Below, piece after piece: positions 10,076 through 21,300 of a stretch of DNA of 64,000 bases. The notes below the pieces were generated by a model. That model saw only the letters and a list, made by a program, of their open reading frames with translations. It did not search any database and was not told where the DNA came from. The DNA comes from Opisthocomus hoazin (Eukaryota; Chordata; Aves; Opisthocomiformes; Opisthocomidae): the NCBI RefSeq assembly GCF_030867145.1, contig NC_134428.1:22733537-22797536 (forward strand). The letters are read 5' to 3'. Positions within the stretch are counted from its first letter, which is position 1; the number at the start of each line of letters is the position of its first letter. The position numbers and the translations under genes are program-made.

Positions 10076-13000
10076 GGCAGGACTGCTCTGACACCAGCGC
10101 GCCTGTCCCTGACTGTTCAACGCGGCCTTCGCTTCTCTGCGGTCTCAGGAAACCCCCTGCCCACACTCGGTTTTGGTTTTTTTTAAGCACATCCATGTGG
10201 TGCATGAGTGTGGGCATGACCTCCTCCTCTCTGCCCACGTGGGAGTGTGGCTACGGCCCCTGGGCCAGGCTGGCTCCGGGCACACGTGGTGCTCCCCGGT
10301 GCTCTTCTTCCCAGGGGGTGGAAGAGGATGATTTTCCCATCAAACTCCATCACAAGACCAGGGGATGACTCGATCTGCACCTCAACCTCTCCCCGCCGCT
10401 TGTTGACGGCTGTGAACTTGCTGGGGGATGTTGGTTAATGGTGGTCGCGGGGTACCAGCCCCCCTTTCCTCCCGGCAGCTGGGGAAGATGCTGTGGATGA
10501 AGCCTTGGGGGACAGAGGGAGGTGCTGGAGGAGCCCCAGCCCCACGGCAGGTTCATCCCCTGCAGCATCTGCTGGGCACCGAGCTTTGCCCAAGCCCACG
10601 TGGGGCGCGGGTGAGAACATGTGGGCCACGGTGCTGCCTCAGGGCCTTTGCTGCAGTGGCTGTGGGGATGCTGGGACGGTGACACCTTCAAGCCTAGAGA
10701 CAGGAGCCGTGTGAGGAGCAGGCTTTGGCCACAGGAGCTGCGGCAGAGTATATGCTGTGTGAGTGTGCAGAGGAAGAAAGGCGGCTGAGTTGCAGATGCT
10801 GCTCCCCAGAGATGCCAGCTCCAGCCCAGCCTTCTGTACATAGCCCCGACGTGACACCCCCACAGGCTGTCACTCCTGTCTCTGCTCCCTGCTGTCGGTG
10901 GCGGCCATGCTGGTGTGGACACAGCCTCCTCGGGAGAAGAACGCCAGCCACCTCAGCCAGTCCTGGCCTAAGCAGTGAGAGGACGTCCCATGCTTTAGGA
11001 GGCCCCAGGGTGGTTTCCTGCAGCTGAAGATGAAGGCTCCCCCCATCTCCCTCGGCACCAGCTCTGCACCCCGGATTGTAAGGTCTGAGCCATCGTCACA
11101 TCCTGAGGGCATCAGGGGTAAGGCCTCTGGGACCTGGCCCGTCTCCAGGGCCCGACGCTTGAGCTGCCTGTCTCTGCCTGGATGCTGATCACCTCTCCCT
11201 GCGGGCTTTGGAGAGAAGCCCTGGCTCAGGGCATTGCCCGTCTGCCCACTGTCCTCCTCGCAGCTCCACGCCCAGGGTGCTGGCAGCATGGCGGGGTCCC
11301 CAGCCAGCAGCAGGAGCACCCTCGCGTCGCGCTGTTACCTCCGCGGATGATGACCTCGTAGCACAGCTCAGCGTTGCCGCAGTCAGATGCAGAGGTAACG
11401 TGTGACGGCAAGGCACTGCCTGGCTCCAGCTTGCTGCCTGTCCTGCCTTGCCCAGGCTCGCCAGGGCCTGAGCAAGATCCCGGAGCATCTTCCCCTGAGC
11501 TCTTGGGATTCCGTGGTGTCCCAGGGCTGGGCGGTGGTGGGGCAGATGGCGATATCGGCATGCCAGCCCCGAGCAGCTGCTGGGGGCTGCAGCCAGGCAG
11601 AGCGAGCGAAAGCGCCTTTCACCTGGAGCCTGAACCTAGACCCAGCTTATCTCTCAGCAGGGACTAAAGTTTACAATCTGTGCCACGGACTGAACGAAGC
11701 CCTGGCCAAGAGGCAGCTCAGCCCTCTGCCAGAGCCCAGTGCAAAGTCCGCGGAGGCAAAGGCAAGAGCTCCTGCAGCCTGCTCTCCTCTTGGGTCGGTC
11801 GGAGATGGAGACCCTGTGCCTGATCTCAGTCAGGGAGGCCCTGAGCTGTTCCTCACAGGCACCAGCTCGAGGCGAAGCCCTGCTGCCTGCCTGTGCTTGT
11901 GGGCTGCCCGCTGCTGACATAACGCAGCCCTCTGCCCATGGGTTTGAGTAAAACCTCCCAAACTCCATCCCTGCCCTGCCACAACGCAGGCTGAGACCCC
12001 TGCCCGTGTCCACCGCCTGCCTGGGGTGGGGCCTGTGTCCAGCGGCAGACCCAGCTCCAGCTCGCGCTGCTCAGAAGCATCGGGCTCAGCCCTGCTGCTG
12101 CCTCGTGCTTCTCCCTCTTGCTGCCTATTTCAGCCTGGCTGCGACCTTCAGGATGGCTTGGAGGGACTGGGAAAGGGTCGCAGGTGATGAACTAAAGAAG
12201 AGAGGCTCAAGAAGAAATCTGGGCTGCTAAACGTTCACTCTTTAACGTGCAAAACACACTTCAACATCCAGTTACAGGAGCAAGGCTGGTTCTGTTACAG
12301 CCAAGTGATGACAGAACCATCACTGCTCTTGGTGCCAAGGTGAAGCTGAACCGTCTCCTCTCCTGCAAGCCAAGATAAGACACCGTCGTATCTTTGTCGC
12401 AGCAGGGCTGGGTTGTTGGAAGAGATGTGTGCCTGGTTGCCTCGTGGGAGCAATAGTGTGAGCCCTGTGCTGCAAGCCTCTGCCCTGGTTTTGGGCTCAT
12501 TTCCACTGTGAGACAGTTCCCAGAAGTACCTCGTCGTGTCTGCTGCACGAGAGCGGCTCGCTGGAGGGTGTGCTGTGGTCGCTGCACTGGCAGCGTCCCA
12601 GCGTCCAAGCCCGGCCCTGGAGCCCTTCGTGCTGCTCTGGCAGGAACCTTGTGCTTCCAGGTGCTGGATGATAAGTGGCAATCGCTGCCTTAAATCAGGC
12701 ACAGCACATGGTTTTGCTGCTGCTTCCCTTCGAGGTGCTGCAATCCCTCCGGTGTCTGACCTGACGGAGACGTGTGCCAGCATCCGTGCCAACCGTTTCA
12801 CTGCTGTACCCGTCCTCCGCCCCAGCCTTCCCTTCCCTGTGGTCTTTGATGTCAGCGAATAGCAATACCCACAGATCACCAGCGATGCCACGATCCACGG
12901 TGCTCCTGTCATCTGGCGCTGCCGGGTGGGAGATGGCTCGGTGTCCCTCGGCGCTGGGCAGCCCTCCCGCCCGCCTCTCCGCCAGCTGCCCTTTCCCAGC

Positions 13001-13440
13001 TCGTCTCTGCAGGAAGGAGCTCTGAGTCCTGCACTGCCCCTTGGTGCTGACTAAGCCTGGAGGAGTTGGGGATCCTGGACTCTCTGCGGCAATGGGAGCG
13101 TGGAAGTGGTTTGGTTGAATATTGAGGTCCCCAAACCCATTTGAACTGCAGACCTTGGTGGGTGGGGAAATGCAGGTTGCTGTCAAGCCTGCTTCCACGT
13201 CACCCAACTTGAAACACCCCCATCCCTTGTCTGCTTTCCAGCGTTGTCTTCCTCTGACTGAGGTTTCCATTCTGTTGAATTCAGTGGTTACGATGTGCCT
13301 TTCCTTCTCAGGACCTGTTACAAATGACCTTTCTGCTTTTGTTTATGTCTAACATTTATCTTTATCCCTCCCTCTGTCATACTATAAAACATGAACATAT
13401 TGCATGGAGTACAACACAATAAAAAGTGCGGATTAACCGA
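10076..13440 (+). other. NATD1: Probable NATD1 3' untranslated region
   Basis: From the NATD1 stop codon to the first good poly(A) context, AATAAA at 13418-13423. That signal lies in an AT-rich stretch that begins near 13,330 and differs from the GC-rich sequence before it. The mammalian NATD1 transcript also has a 3'UTR of several kilobases around a tiny coding region. Open frames here of up to about 200 codons on either strand overlap one another and have no recognisable domain. The extent is inferred. Confidence 0.55.
13418..13423 (+). terminator. NATD1: Candidate NATD1 polyadenylation signal
   Basis: AATAAA within ACACAATAAAAAGTGCGG, preceded by an AT-rich stretch with TATAAAACATGAACATA. 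It is the first canonical hexamer on the plus strand after the NATD1 stop that I noticed. Its use is inferred. Confidence 0.5.
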
Positions 13441-13889
13441 CCCGCAGCAGTTCCCTGTGCTGCGCTTGGTGGGAGGCAGAACAAGGGGACCTTGGGCATC
13501 CCCAGCTCTGTCGCTGCTGGGCTGGGTCACTTCAGCAGGGCGCCTCTTTCACAGGTCCTGGCAAACAACTCTGCTCTCCAGTCCGTGTCCAGGGTGGGGT
13601 TTTTCACTGCTGTGTTGCTGCGTATTCATTTTGTACATAAATGTAAACAATCTTTTTGTCGCTCTCAAAAAACACATCCTCTAACAAGTCTAACTCCAAA
13701 TCTCTCAGACAGTAGCTACCATGCATCTGTCGGTGTCTTGGAGGTGGGAGAAAAGGCCGAAGTTGGCAGATCTGCACGTTGGTGTACTCAGCAACTACTC
13801 TCCTGCTGCTTAATCTACCCTTCCAAAAAATGGAGAAAATGCTCCTTCTCTTCCTCACGAGGAAGAGGATCTTGTGCAAGAAGGACCCC
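13441..13889. other. Intergenic, NATD1 to CR1
   Basis: About 450 bp of mixed composition between the candidate NATD1 poly(A) site and the CR1 element. Nothing is recognised. Confidence 0.5.
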
Positions 13890-15430
13890 ATCCAGGCAGT
13901 GAGGACGATGGAGGGTCCCCAAGACCCCAGGGTACCGAGGGAGCTGGTGGAAGTGCTCACCAAGCCACTTTCAATCGTTTATCAGCAGTCCTGGCTAACT
14001 GGGGAGGTCCCAGTGGGCTGGAGGTTAGCAGATGTGATGCCCACCTACAAGAAGGGCCAGAAAGAGGACCTGGGAGCTGCAGGCCTGTCAGCCTGACCTT
14101 GGTGCCGGGGACATTCTGGAGCAGATCATCTTGAGTGCCATCACACAGCACAGACGGGGCAACCAGGAGATCAGGCCAGGTCAGCATGGGTTTATGAAAG
14201 GCAGGTCCTGCTTGAGTAACCTGATCTCCTTCTGTGATAACGTGACCTGCTTACTGGGTGAGGGAAAGGCTGTCGATGTCGTCTGCCTAGACTTTCAGCA
14301 AAGCCTTTGACACCATTTCCCACAGCATTCTCCTGGAGAACTGGCTGCTCGTGGCTTGGATGGGCGTTCCCTTCGCTGGATGAAAAACTGGCCGGATGGC
14401 TGGGTCCGAAGAACTGTGGTGAATGGAGTTAAATCCAGTTGGCAGCCAGTCACAAGTGGTGTTCCACAGGGCTCAGTACTGGGGCCAGTTCTGTTTAACA
14501 TCTTTATCAACGACGTGGACGAGGGGATTGCTTGGCGTCAGCTTGCAGATGACACCAAGCTGGGCAGGAGTGTTGATCTGCTCGAGGGTAGGAAGGCTCT
14601 GCAGAGGGATCTGGACAGGCTGGATCGATGGGCTGAGGCCAACTGTATGGGGTTCAACAAGGCCAAATGCCGGGTCCTGCCCTTGGGTCACACCAGCCCC
14701 ACACAATGTCATGGGCTTGGGGAGGAGCAGCTAGAGAGCTGCCTGGTGGGAAAGGACCTGGGGGTGCTGGTCGACAGCCGGCTGACCATGAGCCAGCAGT
14801 GTGCCCAGGTGGCCAAGAAGGCCAATGGCATCCTGGCTTGGATCAGGAATGGTGTGGCCAGCAGGAGCAGGGAGGGGATCGTGCCCCTGTGCTCGGAGCT
14901 GGTGAGGCCGCACCTCGAGTGCTGTGCTCAGTTTTGGGCCCCTCACTATAAGAAGGACATTGAGGGGCTGGAGCGTGTCCAGAGAAGAGCAACGAGGCTG
15001 GTGAAGGGTCCAGAGCAGAAGTCCTCTGAGGAGCGGCTGAGGGAGCTGGGGCTGTTTAGTCTGGAGAAGAGGAGGCTGAGGGGAGACCTTATCGCTCTCC
15101 ACAACTCCCTGAAAGGAGTCTGTAGCAAGGCGGGTGTTGGTCTCTTCTTCTAAGTGACAAGTGATAGGACGAGAGGAAGTGGCCTCAAGTTATGTCAGGG
15201 GAGGTTTAGACTGGATATTAAGAAAAAATTCTTTACTGAAAGGATTGTCAAGCACTGGACCAGGCTGCCCAGGGAAGCAGTTGAGTCACCATCCCTGGAA
15301 GTATTTAAAAGATGTGTAGATGTGATGCTTAGGGACCTGGCTTAGTGGTGGACTTGGCAGGGCTAGGTTAATGGCTGGACTTGATCTTAAAAGTCTTTTC
15401 CAACCTAAATGGTTCTATGATTCTATGACC
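13890..15430 (+). mobile_element. CR1 LINE, 5'-truncated, with partial reverse transcriptase
   Basis: The copy carries the C-terminal half of CR1 ORF2 and the 3'UTR. Recognisable in order are ELVEVLTKPLSIVYQQSW and LTGEVPVGWRLADV (thumb-side start), [32 protein letters not shown] (14449-14500), the ADDTKLG catalytic box (14548-14568), then [37 protein letters not shown] and [19 protein letters not shown]. After one frame change come [14 protein letters not shown] and [11 protein letters not shown]. It ends at the CR1 tail with ATTCTATG octamers (15418-15427). The reading frame is interrupted at several places, for example an extra T near 14296 in the LDFSKAFD motif and a stop at 15151-15153. 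It is a dead copy lacking the endonuclease region. The 5' boundary is uncertain by about 50 bp. The longest surviving open stretch is 14356-15153. Confidence 0.93.
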
Positions 15431-17270
15431 CTTGCTAGGTTCAGGACAAAGGAGCCCTGGTCCCAGTCCCGGTGCTGGCCGCAGCTCCCTGTGACCTGTG
15501 GGCAGCCACTCTTGTCTTTCATCACCCAGCCTGGGTGCTACCTGCAGCACCCTTCTCCCGTTATGGAGCACCTCGGAGCCAGATCCCAGCCGAGCCCGGC
15601 ATGCTCCCATGGCAGATGAACAGGGAGGTATGGGCTGAAGCTATTGAATTTTATTTCAGGTCACAGGGCTGGCTAACCTCACGATGACAGCGCAGAGCTC
15701 GGGGTGAGTGGGACCACAGCTGGTTCCTCTCCTTTGCTGGCTGATCTGCCCCTGCTCACACTCACCAGTCCTGCCTCGAGATCTCAGGACAGTCTTCAGG
15801 GGCCATCCTGCAAACGCAGCCTCTGGTGAGCAGGCATTCAAGGTTTGTGTTCATCAGTTTAAGATGTTTGAAAACATTAAAGCAGGAAAACATTTATGAA
15901 TAGCCAGCCGGTGGAGTTGTTCCCTGCTGTGCTTATCCAGAGCAAGGCAGTGTGCGGGTAGCTCAGACGAACCCAAGGCGCTTCCCTCCCGGGCCCAGCG
16001 CTCCTCAGCCCCGGGAGCACAGCCCGAGCCCTCAGCACGCGGCTCCCAGCACGGCGCCTTTCCCTCGCTTCCTAAAGCCAGTGCAAGCTACGGAGGCTGA
16101 GGCTGGAGTTTCAATAGCTGAAAATGCCAGGGCTGGGGGGGTTGAGGGGGAGAAGGGGCACAGCTTATTTACCCTTATGATTTGATCCAACAGGACAAGT
16201 GGCCCCTGGGCTGCAATTTGAGCAGGCAGGAGCGTGGGGTTTGCTCCTCCTGAGACAGCAGAGTAGGTTTGGGTTATAGCATGAAGCGGGGCTGTTGCTG
16301 GTAACACGCTCTGTTTACATTCCACATTCCAGACAGTCCGATGCTCCGGCCTGCCCCAGCAATGCCGCCGCTCGGCCGCGCGCTCTGCCAGGCTGGGCGC
16401 GCTTCCCAAACACCTCTTGTTTGTGCCAATGCACCATTTACCTCCGCCGAAAGAACCGACCCCCAAATTATACAGCTGAGAAAGCAGGGGCGCGGGAGGG
16501 CTCTGCGGTCTGGCAGTGCAGCCTCGCGATGCCTGGGAAGGTGGAGGCTGCCATGGCTCTGTTCTCTGTAGTTACATCGCTTGGAAATGATGTTGTCAAA
16601 AAGAGGGTTTTTCTAGGACTGGGAGATGCAAAGGCAGCGCTGCTCTCTTCTGAAACACACCGTCAGGCTGGTTGCGCTCTCCGGCATGTCCTGGGAGCCG
16701 AGGGTAGCTGGCAGCGCAGCGTCTCCAGGAATGGCGAGGCTGTGGGGCAGGGAGCTGCTGTTTGTGAAGGGAAAACGAATTCCTGAGAAAAACGCTCCTC
16801 TCCTGGGAGGAGTCGCAACTGGGAGCCCGAGAGGGCCCTGCAGAGGCACAAGGATCGCGGAGGCAGACCGTCCAGATGCCCCGACACAGGTCCCCTTGGG
16901 TGGCCCCGGGGCTGGAGGCCGAGGACGGGGTGGGCCCTGGGACACCCCCGCCCAAACCTCCCCATCCACTGCTGCTGGATCCGGGAGCTGGGAAACGCGG
17001 GACAGCGGCAAAGCCACGCTTGGCTGTTTAGTGAAGTGTTTGGCTATAAACCCTCATTCCTCCTCAGAGATGCGGCAGCGGTGGGGCCTGCCCCTGCCCC
17101 ACTCCTCCTTCAGCGCTGACTGAAGGGGCTGCACTGGCCTCAGCAAAGCCCCGTCTCTCTTCCCCGGGGAGCTTCCGTTCCCCCCCCACCTGCCAGCAGA
17201 GCTCCTGCGTTTCTTTTCGAGCAGGAGAACAAGGCAACGCTGCGGCTCTGGAAGGCTGCGGAGCCCCAGC
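15431..17270. other. Intergenic, CR1 to TMEM11 promoter
   Basis: Moderately GC-rich with no recognised gene or repeat. A tandem CATTCC pair (16318-16330) resembles TEAD/M-CAT sites. Overlapping open frames on both strands have no recognisable domain. Confidence 0.5.
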
Positions 17271-18345
17271 GAGGAATGACCCCGCTCCCGCCCGCGGCCC
17301 GGCCCTGCGCGCCTCGCCCGCGGCGGAGGCCGCGTCCCCTCATGGCGGGGCCGCGGGGCAGGCCGGGACTCGACCCGGCGCTCCTCCCACGGCCGGCCCG
17401 CGCCTCTTGGGGCGCTCCGGCGGAAGAGGCCGGGAGCGGGGCCCGAGCCGAGGGCCGCGGGGCTGCTCCGCCCGCCGCAGCCGATCGCTGGTGACGGAGG
17501 GCCACGTCCGCGCTCCCACCCCGGGCCTCGGCAGGCCCCGCCATCCCTGCCCCCGCCGAGGGGACTACGCGTCCCAGGGGCCCCCGCGGCCGTCTGGTGC
17601 GCGGGGCACTGTGGGACTTGTAGTCCGCGGTCGGGTCCGCCCCCCCTGCCCGGCGGTTCCGCCGACCCCCGCGCACTACATTTCCCGTCGGGCGCCGCGG
17701 CGGGCCTAGGGTCCCTCGGCGGAGACATTTGCGAGCCGAGTGTCTCCAAGATGGCGGCGTGGGGAAGGAGGCGCGCTGGCCCCGGCAGCACCAACAGCGG
17801 TGGCGGCCGGGAGAGGTGAGCCGCGGCCGGGGCGGGGGCCGCGGGGCTGACGGGGCGCTTCGGGCGGGCGGGGAGCGGGAGGAGGCGGACTGCAGCCGCT
17901 CGGGGCTCCCCGCGACCCCGGGGCAAGGGCGGGGGCCGCGCTGAGGGGAGCATGGCCGGGCAGGGCGGGCGGGGGCCGCGGCCCCGCTGAGGCGGGCCCG
18001 GGGCGGAGGGGTTCGTCGGGACCGGCGGCCTTCCGCTGCGGGCGGGCGCGGGGAAGGGGGCTGCGGGCGGGGAAGGTCAGCGCGGCCCGCGGTGTAGCCG
18101 CGGCCTCAGCCTTTCCCGCCGCGGGGATGCGGCGCTGGGGGCCGGGGCGGAGGAGGGCCGGCCCCGGGGAGGCTCCTTCCACGGCTATTTTTAAAGGCGG
18201 CGAGGGCAGCGGCGAGTCCTCCAGGGTGACCTCCTTCGGCGGGCCCGGTCCGGGCCCCGGGGGCGTCAGCGCGGGGCCGGGGCGGGCGGCGGTGGGCGCC
18301 TCGGCGCTGGCAGAGAGCTCCGTAACGCTCTCCCTTTGCCTCTGT
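17271..18345 (+). promoter_or_regulatory. TMEM11: TMEM11 CpG-island promoter
   Basis: A dense CpG island covers the first exon and the start of intron 1. Three ZNF143/THAP11-type motifs of the ACTACAnnTCCC class lie upstream of the start codon: ACTACGCGTCCCAG (17564-17577), the reverse-strand copy at 17606-17625 (ACTACAAGTCCCACAGTGC on the minus strand) and ACTACATTTCCC (17675-17686). A YY1-type AAGATGGCGGC overlaps the start codon (17748-17758). No TATA box is seen. Confidence 0.7.
17751..17815 (+). CDS. TMEM11: TMEM11 coding exon 1
   Basis: Encodes MAAWGRRRAGPGSTNSGGGRE and two bases of Arg22. The donor is AG|GTGAGC at 17816. It lies wholly within the CpG island. Confidence 0.93.
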
Positions 18346-21300
18346 CAGGACGGAGGAGCAGCTAGGACGTGCTGGAACTACCCACGGAGTAGCTGTGGAA
18401 CTTTGGGAATCGGAACTTTAAAACAGGAAAAAGAGACAGAGGAAAATCTTGTTGAGCTGCTTTAAAATCTGCGTGCGCGGTTCTTTGCCTGCTTAAAACG
18501 TCCGGTTAAATCCTGTGTTTCCTCACGTTGGCGTCGTCCCTGTTTCGCCCCAGGGCTGACTGATGTAACCCGCAGCTGCTGAAAGCTGCGGTTTTATTGT
18601 GAGGAGTTTTCTTTTGTCCTGCCGCCTTGCCTAGAGACTCTGCTGTCTCTCCGGTTTTGCTGTGGCTGTTACTTCGTTGTGTTCCCTTGCTGTAATTCGG
18701 TAGTGTTGGTTGTGATGGTGCTGAATCTGCATAGCCAGGGAGAGGCACAAGTAGCCCGTAAAATCCTGGTGCTAGTGTGAATTGCAGGAACGCTGCTTGT
18801 GTTAAAGGAACTTAAAAGTAATTGAACTGGAAGAGCCAATGGAATTACTGCATCAGTGTAGTTTATATAAACAACTAAGAATACCACGGAGCTCGGTGGC
18901 CCGGTGGTAAAGCTGTCTGCTCCCAGGCTGGCACCTGCCCCAGAGCTAAGCGCATGAGGTGTGGAGTTTTCATGCGGTAGACCTGTCCTCCCAGCAGAAG
19001 TGAAGAAAAAAGTGTGGAAAAGAGCACTTAATAACATCGGTGAAAATTACTCTACCAGGATGAGGATTGATGCAGACTTAAAAGTGAGTTGTTACCTTGT
19101 AACTTAATCTGTGAACTATACAATAACATAATTGTAGATTGAGGTGACTTTTTAAGCTATGATTACTCTTGATCTTATGATCAAAAATACTTATTCATAA
19201 ACAGGAGTTACGTCATGAACCTGCTGCATTTCCTTTGGCAATGAGAAGTATATAGCTAAGTATAAGACAGCTCAGAAGTGACATAGCAGAACAACAGATA
19301 CAGCATTGAGCAGTGTTTCACAATCCCTGTCGAAAGATGATGGTTCTTTTAGGTGTCATCCCATACGAACGTGACGATAGATCGTGCTTCTGACGGGTGT
19401 CGGGTGATGTCAGCTAGGTACTGCTTCTTCCTTGCAGAGCTGGAGATACGCATGACTGGGCCTCTGCCTCTCTCCATCAGTGGCTAATCCCAAATCACAC
19501 CTACCCATCTTGTTTGACTGCTGGCAACGCCAGTTGTGTAAAAGGCAGTGCTGACAGACCTGATGTCATCAAATGATGACGTATGCTTTTTATATGGTGA
19601 ATACAGTTTTCTTACACGGAGCAGGATTCTTGTCCAAAGACACATTCCTTTGAACTGAATATTCGAATCCAGCTTTCCTCATAAATGAGCTGCTTCAAGG
19701 AGTTTTTATAGTTGTCAGCCAGCTCGTCTGAAAGGCATCTCTGTGTTGGGAGGTGGCGCGAGGAGACTCAGGAGTGAATAAAATACTGTCTGTTATTAGA
19801 CTAGACCAACTTTTGTTAAAAAAAAAGTCCAGCAGGTCTATCTTTGGAGACTGTATCCCTTCATAAACGACTTTATCGATACAGGGCAGGCTGTAATTGG
19901 TCAAAAAGTGCTTTCCTCACTAGGACTAAGTGTAAGGACATTAATTTCAAAGGATGTTAGCTGTGAACTCCAGCTGGCACTCTAGTGGTGAAATAATAAA
20001 GTTAAACAAAATAACCCAAAACACTGAAGAGAACCGACTAAATATTTGTTTTTCTTCATTCTGGATAGACTCTTTAATGGAGACTGTCTGAAGGGAATTG
20101 TTGTTAATCTGTAGACCAAACCAACTTTTTTATACAGAACAGACACTGAATTGTACTTAGTGTTTTTTTGTATAAAATTCAGTGCGATGACCGCCAGAAC
20201 ACAAGCCAGAATGCCATTTGTTCCCCCGGGAGATGTGCTAACAAACTCCAGAAAGACCAGCTTTAATGTCATCGCCACTGCTTGCATTGGCTTCTCAGCG
20301 CCCTTAAAGAGGTCTCTCCTTTCGCTGCCTGCACTGCTCAGATTTCTGGTACTCTGTTTGCTTACAGCAATGATTGACCTATTTCCATTAGCCTGGCTAA
20401 TCATTAGTTGACTTAAAATTGACACCTCCTTTTCGTCTGGTGGCTGGAGTGTTTTGTTATGGTTTGGCAATGTTTTCCTTAGTATTGTCTTCCCTTGCCG
20501 AGGCTGCTTGAAGATCTTGCTTATGCTCCCCTGTTCTCTTTCCTATTTGTATTTAAGGTACATCTTTTGAACAGCAGTCTTGCTTTATTGCTACGCTGTT
20601 CCTGTTCTTCCTCTGCTTCAGTGCGTGCATTGACAGCCTGTTGAGAATGGCCTTTTTAAAGCCATAGGCCTGACAGCCGCGGCTAATGGCCTGAGACTGG
20701 TAGATCGTGGGGACATTCAGCAGAGAAACAATTCCTCAGGTGTTTCAGCTCAGATGTGTCAGTACTTTCTGTACCCTGTATCCTGGAGCCCTCCCGAGTA
20801 GAAAAATATGCTGTTGAATATGACTTCGAGGTGGAGTATTTCCACTGAGAATTAAAGCCAGACCACAGCTCATTCCCAAATCTTGAAATCAAATTTCAAG
20901 AAGGATTTATGTGGGTGGAGGGAAGTTTAGTGTTTGAATTTTTTATTATGTCTTGACTTTATTGACTTACTCAAGCTTGGGTGAGATGCTAATTAATAAT
21001 GATTCCACACACTGTGGTTTGGCCATCGGTAAAGTCGTTTTTCTGCAGTTCACTTGCACAGCCATCACGAAGTCTCTCTGTTGCATTGCTAAACTAGATT
21101 TTGTGCGTGTGTGCTGCTTGCGACAGGTGTTATCACACTGCTGCAAGCCTCTCCTTTCTTATTTTTTTAACTACTAATCAGACTGGTCTTCATTTGCAGT
21201 TAATTTGAATGTATGTTTGGTGCTCCAAGCAATACTGCTGCCCAGGAACAGTCTTCTTTTATTAAAAAAACAAACAAAACTTGACCTATATGTTAGGGGA

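Noticed and set aside
12295-13270. Two overlapping minus-strand open frames of 191-205 codons after NATD1
   Set aside because: They overlap each other in different frames and lie in the probable NATD1 3'UTR. They have mixed composition and no recognisable domain.
14356-15153. 265-codon plus-strand open frame that could be called a gene
   Set aside because: It is reverse-transcriptase sequence of a 5'-truncated CR1 LINE with frame breaks on both sides, so it is annotated as a mobile element only.
18570-18591. Perfect 8-bp stem hairpin followed by TTTT
   Set aside because: Too short to be a microRNA precursor, with no Pol III promoter elements. Short hairpins are common in this length of DNA.
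18885-18990. tRNA-like stretch (GGAGCTCGGTGGCCCGGTGGTAAAG) suggesting a SINE or tRNA
   Set aside because: There is an A-box-like match, but no B box, no cloverleaf and no CR1-like tail. It may be chance or a very old relic.
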